Below, piece by piece: positions 57,327 to 64,000 of a stretch of DNA of 64,000 nt (positions are counted from its first letter, which is position 1; each line of letters opens with the position of its first letter). Source of the DNA: Bradyrhizobium sp. CCBAU 051011 (GTDB lineage: Bacteria > Pseudomonadota > Alphaproteobacteria > Rhizobiales > Xanthobacteraceae); contig NZ_CP022222.1 of the NCBI RefSeq assembly GCF_009930815.1, positions 2,336,501 through 2,400,500 on the forward strand, given 5' to 3'. The position numbers and the translations under genes were made by a program. The notes beneath the pieces were generated by a model that saw only the letters and a list, made by a program, of their open reading frames with translations, had not been told where the DNA came from and did no database searches.

Positions 57327-57818
57327 TCAGCGCTTCTTGCGCAGCCGCACGACCATGTCGACGCGGGCGATCTCGTAGCCCTCGGGCACGTCGGGCATCT
57401 TCGACAGCACCAGATGCGGGTCGGGAATGTCGACCAGTTCGTGGTTGTTCTCGAGATAGAAGTGGTGATGCGCGGTGACGTTGGTGTCGAAATAGGTCTT
57501 GGTGCCGTCGACCGAGACCTGACGCAGCAACCCGGCATCGGTGAGTTGGTTGAGCGTGTTGTAGACGGTGGCGAGCGAGACCGGGACCTTGGCCAGCGTC
57601 GCTTCCTCGTACAGCATTTCCGCAGTCAGATGGCGTGCGCCCTTGCCGAACAGCAGCCAGCCCAAAGCCATGCGCTGGCGGGTAGGCCTGAGACCCGCAG
57701 CCTGCAACATTTCGTTGACGTCGTGCCAGGGACAACCGGTCAACGCCGGCTGATGTCCGGCGGCACGGGCGGCCGGATCGATACCGTCGTCATTCAGGGG
57801 CGAGGCTTGGTCGTTCAT
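57327..57818 (-). CDS. irr: Iron response regulator Irr (Fur family)
   Basis: A 163-residue global regulator of iron and haem metabolism in rhizobia. It represses haem synthesis genes under iron limitation and is degraded when it binds haem. The haem regulatory motif GCPWHD has Cys29-Pro30, and the second haem site is His117-His119 (AHHHF). The winged helix includes RQRMALGWLLF and VSLATVYNTLNQL. ATG 57818 gives the length of the known Bradyrhizobium Irr; the longer frame runs into the promoter. Confidence 0.97.
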   Translation of the reverse strand: MNDQASPLNDDGIDPAARAAGHQPALTGCPWHDVNEMLQAAGLRPTRQRMALGWLLFGKGARHLTAEMLYEEATLAKVPVSLATVYNTLNQLTDAGLLRQVSVDGTKTYFDTNVTAHHHFYLENNHELVDIPDPHLVLSKMPDVPEGYEIARVDMVVRLRKKR

Positions 57819-57846
57819 GTCCACTTCGGGTACCACACGCGCTAAC

Positions 57847-57867
57847 TTGGGCAATAATCTTGCCCAA
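57847..57867. promoter_or_regulatory. Perfect dyad in the irr promoter
   Basis: TTGGGCAA at 57847-57854 and TTGCCCAA at 57860-57867 flank TAATC, 28 bases upstream of the irr ATG. A related half (GGCCCAAT) recurs near 57912. It is placed like an operator for irr; the binding protein cannot be identified from sequence. The rest of the 337-base irr-fabA gap shows no other clear element and no gene. Confidence 0.55.
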
Positions 57868-58155
57868 TATAAAAGGAAATCAGGTAGATGCAAGTTTTTC
57901 GCAACTAGAACTGGCCCAATGTAGAGGCGGAACAAGCGCGCCCAACGCTGCGTTTTAGCCCGTTCCGGTGCTTTCCCGGGCCCTAATGCCTATGTTACAG
58001 AGCGCGCGGACCACATATGCGATTTCGGCAGAGGCTAATGCCGATAGCACCCTAAGTAGCGCCAAATTGCGGGAACATGCGTTTCCGTCGGGAAACGGGT
58101 CCGGTTCGCTCAGAAAGCGCTCCATCGGGACATCTAAGGTAGAGGCGGGATTACG

Positions 58156-58677
58156 ATGCTGGATCGGCGCAGCGGTTATGAATACGAGGACTTGCTGGCC
58201 TGTGGCCGCGGCGAGATGTTCGGCCCGGGCAATGCTCAATTGCCGCTGCCGCCGATGCTGATGTTCGACCGCATCACCGAGATTACCGACAAGGGCGGCG
58301 AATTCGGCAAGGGCCTGATCCGCGCCGAACTCGATGTGAAGCCGGACCTCTGGTTTTTCGGCTGCCATTTCAAGAATGATCCGGTGATGCCGGGCTGTCT
58401 CGGCCTGGACGCAATGTGGCAGATGGTCGGATTCTACCTCGGCTGGATCGGCGGCGAAGGACGCGGCCGGGCGCTGGGGCTCGGAGAATTGAAGTTCTCC
58501 GGCCAGGTGCTGCCGAACGCCCGCAAGGTTGTGTACAACATCGACATGAAGCGCGTGATGCGTTCAAAGCTGGTGCTTGGAGTCGGCGACGGCTGGCTTT
58601 CCATGGATGGCGAGATTATCTATCGCGCCAAGGATCTGAAAGTCGGGCTGTTCAAGCAGGGCACCGCGCCAGGCTGA
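58156..58677 (+). CDS. fabA: 3-Hydroxydecanoyl-ACP dehydratase/isomerase FabA
   Basis: A 173-residue bifunctional enzyme that dehydrates 3-hydroxydecanoyl-ACP and isomerises the trans-2 product to cis-3, the branch point of anaerobic unsaturated fatty-acid synthesis. His71 (FFGCHF) and Asp85 (GLDAMWQM) form the active site. It starts the fabA-fabB-fabV group, divergent from irr. Confidence 0.97.
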   Translation: MLDRRSGYEYEDLLACGRGEMFGPGNAQLPLPPMLMFDRITEITDKGGEFGKGLIRAELDVKPDLWFFGCHFKNDPVMPGCLGLDAMWQMVGFYLGWIGGEGRGRALGLGELKFSGQVLPNARKVVYNIDMKRVMRSKLVLGVGDGWLSMDGEIIYRAKDLKVGLFKQGTAPG

Positions 58678-58739
58678 GCAGCGCGATTGCGCAACGAACA
58701 TATCTTCACAGGCGAACGAAACGGTAGGGCGAGGCGATC

Positions 58740-59963
58740 ATGAAGCGGGTTGTCATTACGGGGATGGGCATTGTCTCGTCCATCGGAAACAACACCCAGG
58801 AAGTGCTTGCGAGCCTTCACGACGCGAAATCCGGCATCAAGCGCGCGGAGAAATACGCCGAGATGGGTTTTCGTTCGCAGGTGCAGGGCGCGCCGACCAT
58901 CAATGCGGCTGACGTCATCGACCGGCGCGCAATGCGCTTCCTCGGCGAGGGCGCGGCGTGGAATCACATCGCGATGGAGCAGGCGATCCAGGATTCCGGC
59001 CTGACGCCGGCGGAAGTGTCCGACGTCCGCACCGGCATCATCATGGGTTCGGGCGGGCCGTCCGCGCGCACCATCGTCGAATCGGCCGACATCACCCGCA
59101 CCAAGGGTCCGAAGCGCGTCGGGCCGTTCGCGGTACCGAAGGCAATGTCATCGACGGCGTCTGCGACGCTTGCGACCTGGTTCAAGATCAAGGGCGTCAA
59201 CTATTCGATCTCGTCGGCCTGCGCGACCTCGAATCATTGCATTGGCAATGCCTATGAGACGATTCAGATCGGCAAGCAGGATGTGATCTTCGCCGGCGGC
59301 TGCGAGGAGCTCGACTGGTCGCTGTCGGTCTTGTTCGACGCGATGGGTGCGATGTCCTCGAAATACAACGATACGCCCGCCACCGCCTCGCGCCCCTACG
59401 ACATCGGCCGCGACGGCTTCGTCATCGCCGGCGGCGCCGGCGTCGTTGTGCTGGAAGAACTCGAGCACGCCAAGGCGCGCGGTGCGCGCATCTATGCCGA
59501 AGTGGTCGGTTATGGCGCGACATCCGATGGTTACGACATGGTGGCGCCGTCGGGCGAAGGCGCCGAGCGGTGCATGCGCATGGCGATGTCGACCGTGAAG
59601 ACCCCGATCGATTACATCAATCCGCACGCGACCTCGACGCCGGCCGGCGATCCCCCGGAAATCGAGGCGATCCGAAAGGTGTTCGGCACCGGCGACAAGT
59701 GCCCGCCGATCTCGGCGACCAAGGCGCTGACTGGCCATTCGCTCGGCGCCACCGGCGTGCAGGAAGCGATCTATTCGCTTCTGATGATGAACAACGGCTT
59801 TATCTGCGAGAGCGCCCATATCACCGAACTCGATCCGGTATTCGGCGACATGCCGATCGTGCGCAAGCGCATCGACAACGCCAAGCTAGGCACCGTGCTG
59901 TCGAATTCCTTTGGCTTCGGCGGCACCAACGCGACGCTGGTGTTCAAGCGGATGGATGCTTGA
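58740..59963 (+). CDS. fabB: 3-Oxoacyl-ACP synthase I (KAS I) FabB
   Basis: A 407-residue condensing enzyme that elongates cis-3-decenoyl-ACP. The nucleophile is Cys161 (SSACATS), with the histidines in INPHATST and TGHSLGA. It is paired with fabA, as in all organisms using this unsaturated route. GAGG lies 6 bases before the ATG. It lies 62 bases after fabA. Confidence 0.96.
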   Translation: MKRVVITGMGIVSSIGNNTQEVLASLHDAKSGIKRAEKYAEMGFRSQVQGAPTINAADVIDRRAMRFLGEGAAWNHIAMEQAIQDSGLTPAEVSDVRTGIIMGSGGPSARTIVESADITRTKGPKRVGPFAVPKAMSSTASATLATWFKIKGVNYSISSACATSNHCIGNAYETIQIGKQDVIFAGGCEELDWSLSVLFDAMGAMSSKYNDTPATASRPYDIGRDGFVIAGGAGVVVLEELEHAKARGARIYAEVVGYGATSDGYDMVAPSGEGAERCMRMAMSTVKTPIDYINPHATSTPAGDPPEIEAIRKVFGTGDKCPPISATKALTGHSLGATGVQEAIYSLLMMNNGFICESAHITELDPVFGDMPIVRKRIDNAKLGTVLSNSFGFGGTNATLVFKRMDA

Positions 59964-60047
59964 TTTCGCTTTTATCTCTCCTCGCTTGCGGCAAGAGGTA
60001 GGCAAGCGGCGGAGGGGGACTTTGCTACAATCCGAAACGGGGTAGGC

Positions 60048-61217
60048 ATGATTATCGAACCGCGCGTGCGAGGCTTCATCTGCACGACGGCACATCCTGT
60101 CGGCTGCGCCAAAAATGTCCGCGAGCAGATCGCCTATGTTCTCCGCCAGGGGGCTGTTCCGGAATGCCCCAAGCGCGTCGCCGTGCTGGGATGTTCAACG
60201 GGGTACGGCCTCGCGAGCCGCATCGTTGCGACCTTCGCAGGCGGAGCGGAGACCATCGGCGTGTCGCTGGAGCGCGAGCCCACGGCAACCAGAACAGGCA
60301 GCGCCGGCTGGTACAACAACCGCGCCTTCGAGATCGAGGCGCAAAAGATCGGACGATCTCCGCTCACGCTTGAGGGCGATGCTTTCTCCGACGAGCTGAA
60401 GAAGACCTTCATCGAGCGCGTGCGCGAAAAGTTCGGCCAGCTCGACATGCTGGTCTACAGCATGGCCGCGCCAGTGCGTACCGATCCGGTCACGGGCAAG
60501 ACCTATCGTTCGGCGATCAAGCCGCTCGGCGACCCCGTCGAGATCAAGACCCTCAACACGGAAACCGGCGAGGTCTACGAGACCACCATTGCGCCGGCGA
60601 GTGAGGATGAAGCGACCGCCACGGTCGCGGTGATGGGCGGCGATGACTGGAAGCGCTGGATCGATCAACTCGCGGACGCCGGTGCGTTGGCGCCGGGCTT
60701 CCGGACGCTGAACTACACCTATATCGGCAGCGAACTGACCTGGCCGATTTACTGGAAGGGCACGCTGGGGCGCGCCAAGGTCGATCTCGACAACAAGGCG
60801 GAAGCGATCCGGAGCCGCCTCGGCCAGGACGCTGCGCGCGTGGTGGCACTGAAGGCCGTGGTCACCCAGGCGAGCTCGGCAATTCCGGTGGTGCCGCTCT
60901 ATGGCACGGTGCTGTTCAAGGTCATGAAGCAGCTCGGCAATCATGAAGGCTGCATCGAACAGATCGATCGCCTGTTCCGGACCCGTCTTGGCCGGGATGC
61001 CGCAGTCGACGAGGCGCAGCGCCTTCGGGTCGACGACTGGGAGCTTTCGCCCGAAGTTCAGACGGAGGTGTCGCGCCGATGGCCGCTGCTCTCCACGGAA
61101 ACGCTCGGCGAGTTGGCGGACCTTGAAGAATACAGGAGCCAATTCCTTCGCCTGTTCGGATTTGGCATCGACGGCGTCGACTACTCGCAGGACGTAGACC
61201 CCCGCGTCGTCGCATGA
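60048..61217 (+). CDS. fabV: Trans-2-enoyl-ACP reductase FabV
   Basis: A 389-residue NADH-dependent enoyl reductase of the FabV type, the last step of the elongation cycle. The cofactor loop is GCSTGYGLASRI and the catalytic pair Tyr235-x8-Lys244 lies in PIYWKGTLGRAK. FabV enzymes are much less sensitive to triclosan than FabI. The gene lies 84 bases after fabB, where related rhizobia have a FabI gene. The N-terminal RGFICTTAHPVGC segment is diagnostic. Confidence 0.95.
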   Translation: MIIEPRVRGFICTTAHPVGCAKNVREQIAYVLRQGAVPECPKRVAVLGCSTGYGLASRIVATFAGGAETIGVSLEREPTATRTGSAGWYNNRAFEIEAQKIGRSPLTLEGDAFSDELKKTFIERVREKFGQLDMLVYSMAAPVRTDPVTGKTYRSAIKPLGDPVEIKTLNTETGEVYETTIAPASEDEATATVAVMGGDDWKRWIDQLADAGALAPGFRTLNYTYIGSELTWPIYWKGTLGRAKVDLDNKAEAIRSRLGQDAARVVALKAVVTQASSAIPVVPLYGTVLFKVMKQLGNHEGCIEQIDRLFRTRLGRDAAVDEAQRLRVDDWELSPEVQTEVSRRWPLLSTETLGELADLEEYRSQFLRLFGFGIDGVDYSQDVDPRVVA

Positions 61218-61230
61218 GCACCTAAGTTTC

Positions 61231-61321
61231 GTAGGGTGGGCAAAGGCGCATAGCGCCGTGCCCACCATCTATCACCGAACGCGCTTCTAATGGTGGGCAC
61301 GCTGCGCTTTGCCCACCCTAC
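61231..61321. repeat. Palindromic repeat family B, copy 2
   Basis: It begins GTAGGGTGGGCAAAG and ends CTTTGCCCACCCTAC, with GTGCCCACCAT and ATGGTGGGCAC inside. It lies 13 bases after the fabV stop and just before the convergent GST gene. Arms match copy 1 at 57210-57302; the loop differs. Confidence 0.88.
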
Positions 61322-61328
61322 GGCTTTT

Positions 61329-61925
61329 TCACCCCGCCGCGATCTTCTCCGCGCGCTGGAACGCCGGGCGCGCTGCGCAACGGTCGATATAAGCGTCGAA
61401 CGACGGCCGCGGCGGCACCATCTTGAACAGGCGCACCGCGAAGTTCAGGCCTGAACCGAGCATGATGTCGGCGGCTGAAAACTTCTCGCCGAGGATCCAC
61501 GGCCCCTTCTGCAGCGCGGTATCGAGCACGTCGAAGGTCTGCGCCGCACTCCCCCACGACGCCGTGCTCGGCGGCACCTCGAGCTTGGTGAAGAGCTGGA
61601 TCAGCGCCGGCTCGATACAAGCAGGCGAGAAGAACAGCCATTGCAGATACCGCGCCCGCAGTGGATCGGTTACGGCCGGCGCGAGGTTGGTTTCCGGATA
61701 GCGGTCGGCGATGTAGGCACAGATCGCCGCCGCCTCGCCAAGCGTGGCGTCACCGTCCTTCAGCCCCGGCACCTTGCCCATCGGATTGATCGCGAGATAT
61801 TCCGGCGCCTTCTGCGCGCCCGTGGTGATATCGGTGAGCACCCGCTCGTAAGGCAGTCCGGTTTCTTCGAGCAGCCAGATGGCCGAGATGGAGCGCGAAC
61901 GGGGCGACCAGTAGAGCTGGATCAT
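61329..61925 (-). CDS. Glutathione S-transferase family protein
   Basis: A 198-residue GST. The N-terminal thioredoxin-like domain has YWSPRSRS with a catalytic Ser and INPMGKVPGL with the cis-proline; GEAAAICAYIADRY joins it to the helical domain. Substrate is not evident. ATG 61925 has GAGGAG 7 bases upstream. It lies 50 bases after the upstream secreted-protein gene, possibly cotranscribed. Confidence 0.9.
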   Translation of the reverse strand: MIQLYWSPRSRSISAIWLLEETGLPYERVLTDITTGAQKAPEYLAINPMGKVPGLKDGDATLGEAAAICAYIADRYPETNLAPAVTDPLRARYLQWLFFSPACIEPALIQLFTKLEVPPSTASWGSAAQTFDVLDTALQKGPWILGEKFSAADIMLGSGLNFAVRLFKMVPPRPSFDAYIDRCAARPAFQRAEKIAAG

Positions 61926-61975
61926 TCTGTAACTCCTCTTTCGACTAGCCGAAGGTGAGTTCTGCCGGTGCGATC

Positions 61976-62800
61976 TCACTCCTGCTTTAGGTAAGCCGCG
62001 ACCGCTTTGTCCAGTCTGGCCGCAAGTAAGGCGCGGGTATGATCGCGCAGGGTCGAACTGGCGACCGCGTCCGCCGGTGATGCCGGGAAGTCTTCTGCCT
62101 CGAGCTTGGTGAGCGGGTCTTGTCCCATGCGTCCAAAGCTCCCCGCAAGGATGGCGCCCAGATCTGCAGACGGTCTTTTGGCGATGGCGAAACTCTGACC
62201 GTCAAATACCCTCACAACAAAATTGGCGAACAGGGACGTGTTGCTGAAGGGCCCCGAGCCGTGGTGAAGCACGCCAATGCCCGGGAGCGTCTGATTGGTG
62301 CCCTGCAATTGGGCTGCGTAGGTCGTGAAAACGAAATAGCGCGCGCAATTCGAACTTGCCGTGATCTGCCTGACGACGGCCGTCAGCTCTTCGTCATCGT
62401 TGCGAAACAGTCTTGTCGGAGGATGGTAATAGGGCTCGAACGCGCCCTTGGGAGAGGCGATCTTCCGCACGTTGATGCCGGGAGCGGCCGCGCGAACGCG
62501 AGCAACCACGAGATCGTCAAGGCCCCACGCGTCGATGGGTACCTCGGTCAGCTCGTTCCCGAACACCGTAAGGCCGACTTTTTGAACCGCAAACTTGCCG
62601 CCAATCGCCGAGATGATACCGATCTGGCACGGGCCGCTCTCTGGCGCGGGCTGCCTAGCAGCGGCTTTGCCCTTTGGCGTAGGCTTCTTGGCAGCAGGCG
62701 CATCGGTTTGCGTGGTCGCTCTCTGCGGAGACTGGGTTTGTGCTGATGCTGAAATGATCAAGCATGCAAGGAAAGTCGCGGCTGTGAATACTCGAAGCAT
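61976..62800 (-). CDS. Secreted protein of unknown function
   Basis: A 274-residue protein. A Sec signal peptide covers residues 1-20 (FTAATFLACLIISASA), then a Gln/Pro/Lys-rich linker, then a compact domain from about residue 58 (GPCQIGIISAIGGKFAVQKVG) to 220, and a helical tail. I do not recognise the family. Two conserved-looking cysteines could form a disulfide. Upstream ATGs at 62827 and 62869 are alternatives; 62800 gives the best signal peptide. It precedes the GST gene. Confidence 0.65.
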   Translation of the reverse strand: MLRVFTAATFLACLIISASAQTQSPQRATTQTDAPAAKKPTPKGKAAARQPAPESGPCQIGIISAIGGKFAVQKVGLTVFGNELTEVPIDAWGLDDLVVARVRAAAPGINVRKIASPKGAFEPYYHPPTRLFRNDDEELTAVVRQITASSNCARYFVFTTYAAQLQGTNQTLPGIGVLHHGSGPFSNTSLFANFVVRVFDGQSFAIAKRPSADLGAILAGSFGRMGQDPLTKLEAEDFPASPADAVASSTLRDHTRALLAARLDKAVAAYLKQE

Positions 62801-62893
62801 AGGAACTCGGCAAAGTGCGGGGCGCATCAGGGTCTTTACGAAACTAGAGCGTGCGCAAGCGATGCGCAAGGCGAGGATGCTTGGTGCCTCGGA

Positions 62894-63349
62894 TCAGTCG
62901 CTCTTTTTCCATCGATAATACTTCATCATAAAGCCGATCTTCGGTTCGAGCTCTTCCTTCTCGAACACGAAGCCTTCGCGCTCGTACCAGCGCCATGCTT
63001 TTTCATTCTCGCGCACGCAGCGTAGCCAGATTTCATTCGGCAGATGCTGTCGCGTGAAGGCAAGCAATTGGCGACCGAGACCATTGCCCTGATACTCCGG
63101 AGCGACAAATAGCTGGTCGAGATAGCAGTCGGGCACATCTATCGTGAGCATCGCGGCCAATTTTCTGTTGTCGTCGGCAACGTAGAGGCTCGAGCCGTTC
63201 TCCGCTCCCGCAGCGACACGCGTGCGCAACCTTGCGAGCAGGGAATCGCTGGCATCTTCCAGTCCGGTCGATACCCAACTGTTCATCCAGACCCGGGCGA
63301 CTTCGTCATATTCGTTCGGTCGGACAGGGCGGATGATGGGTTGCGGCAT
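62894..63349 (-). CDS. GNAT N-acetyltransferase
   Basis: A 151-residue acetyltransferase. The acetyl-CoA loop is QGNGLGRQLL, preceded by YLDQLFVAPE and followed by NEKAWRWYEREGFVFE, a standard GNAT layout. Acceptor unknown. ATG 63349 begins PQPIIRPVRPNEYDEVA. The 5' neighbour gap (63350-63530) shows no gene. Confidence 0.87.
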   Translation of the reverse strand: MPQPIIRPVRPNEYDEVARVWMNSWVSTGLEDASDSLLARLRTRVAAGAENGSSLYVADDNRKLAAMLTIDVPDCYLDQLFVAPEYQGNGLGRQLLAFTRQHLPNEIWLRCVRENEKAWRWYEREGFVFEKEELEPKIGFMMKYYRWKKSD

Positions 63350-63530
63350 GGCGATGCTTCCAGGCTTCTCTGGCAACGGTCGGATTCGAAGCGGCCCGTC
63401 CCCCCATGAACATGGGAGGACAGTGCCGCTGCGCACGGTGCACTTTCGGCCGTAACGGCCATGTCCGCAATGCCTCCATGCAAGGTATCCGCGCGGCCGC
63501 TTCTACGGCTTTCACGGAAGGAAAGCGGCG

Positions 63531-64000
63531 TTGCTGACGCGCTGGATTCGCTCGCATCTGCTGACAAGCGCGGCTGGCCTGATCATGGCGGGCATCGGTG
63601 GACCGGCCTTCGCGCAATCCGCGATCTGGCATGCGGCGCTTTCCAATTCGCATTGGTACGTCCCGGTCCCGCAGCTCCTGGCCTATGCCGCGCCGGCAAC
63701 CGGCTTTTCCAACCCGATTGCGATCGGCGATCAAACCTTGTGGTCGCTTGGAGCGGCGACCAACGGCGCCTTCACAGGGTTCAGCAGCGCGCACCTCGCG
63801 ATCGGGCCGGCGTCGCATACCGAGCATTCAACGATCCAGGGTTTTGTCACGACGTCTGGGCAGATCACCATGGTGTTCACGCCGATTGGCGGCGGCACGC
63901 CGACCCTAGGCCTCGGCCAGATGCGCCTGATCAACGGCGTGACGCAGATGGAAATGCAGATGATCACGGGCCAAAACCTGTTGATCACGCATTGGGCCTA
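63531..64000 (+). CDS. Secreted protein, 3' end beyond the window
   Basis: An open frame of at least 156 codons runs from a TTG at 63531 to the window end with no stop. The N-terminus is a signal peptide (LIMAGIGGPAFAQ) after a basic start (RWIRSHLLTS). The mature part is rich in Ala, Gly and Thr with repeating short strands (NSHWYVPVPQLLAYA, TLWSLGAATNGAFTGF). AGGAAAG lies about 6 bases before the TTG. No family is recognised; the start codon is uncertain. Confidence 0.55.
   Translation, partial: MLTRWIRSHLLTSAAGLIMAGIGGPAFAQSAIWHAALSNSHWYVPVPQLLAYAAPATGFSNPIAIGDQTLWSLGAATNGAFTGFSSAHLAIGPASHTEHSTIQGFVTTSGQITMVFTPIGGGTPTLGLGQMRLINGVTQMEMQMITGQNLLITHWA

Noticed and set aside
57868..57930. ICE-type Irr box upstream of irr
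   Set aside because: CTAGAAC and TTTTTCG stretches occur, but no dyad matching the ICE consensus with correct spacing is present.

Overview
The window is a contiguous stretch of chromosome from an alphaproteobacterium, almost certainly Bradyrhizobium or a close relative. Pointers are the high GC, the gene order rpsA-sppA-ihfB-lapA-trpF-trpB-trpA-accD-folC, a 163-residue Irr with its haem motif at Cys29-Pro30 and His117-119, a ROSE-type thermometer before a small heat-shock gene, and several families of short palindromic repeats in intergenic gaps. I see no insertion sequence, prophage, integrase, CRISPR array or rRNA. One tRNA (Ala, GGC anticodon) is present. Nearly all of the content is core metabolism, repair and envelope genes. 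The genus assignment is inferred from sequence features alone.

Layout. 1-2.4 kb: 3' end of rpoN, then hpf and ptsN (nitrogen-related phosphotransferase). 2.5-4.2 kb: a chemoreceptor. 4.4-5.3 kb: an hsp20-DUF1150 heat-shock operon with a sigma32-like promoter and a probable RNA thermometer. 5.4-9.6 kb: ugpBAEC glycerol-3-phosphate importer. 9.9-12.6 kb: a class III CoA-transferase, ohr/ohrR with two operators, and a GIY-YIG protein. 12.7-16.9 kb: tRNA-Ala, a FYDLN-acid protein, aroA, a TctC-type binding protein, cmk and a small secreted peptide. 17.1-26.5 kb: a structured RNA candidate, then rpsA, sppA, ihfB, lapA, trpFBA, accD and folC. 26.7-29.7 kb: a phosphoesterase, DUF2231, a LigD-like ligase and trxA. 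29.8-42.0 kb, all on the minus strand: divL-like kinase, tsaE-amgK fusion, PilZ protein, murU-like transferase, addB, addA. 42.1-47.9 kb: coaBC-dut and ubiE-ubiB on minus, mutM and an acetyltransferase on plus. 48-57 kb: ParA-like ATPase, gamma-glutamyltransferase, a degenerate trypsin-like protein, moeB-like, aldo/keto reductase with divergent LysR, 2-hydroxyacid dehydrogenase, SH3 protein. 57.3-61.2 kb: irr divergent from fabA-fabB-fabV. 61.3-64 kb: GST, a secreted unknown, an acetyltransferase and a truncated secreted protein.

Many adjacent genes overlap by 1-7 bases (trpF/trpB, trpB/trpA, accD/folC, coaBC/dut, ubiE/ubiB, addB/addA, ugpA/ugpE, mutM/acetyltransferase), which suggests translational coupling. 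Most convergent junctions carry a palindrome that could serve as a two-way terminator.

The points most worth following up are: a DivL-type kinase with Tyr621 at the phospho-acceptor position; CoaBC carrying an N-terminal ribbon-helix-helix domain like FitA antitoxins; FabV in the place where rhizobia usually have FabI; a 133-base RNA candidate closed by a perfect 12-bp stem upstream of rpsA; and an RpoH promoter plus ROSE element before hsp20. I found no clearly new multigene system.
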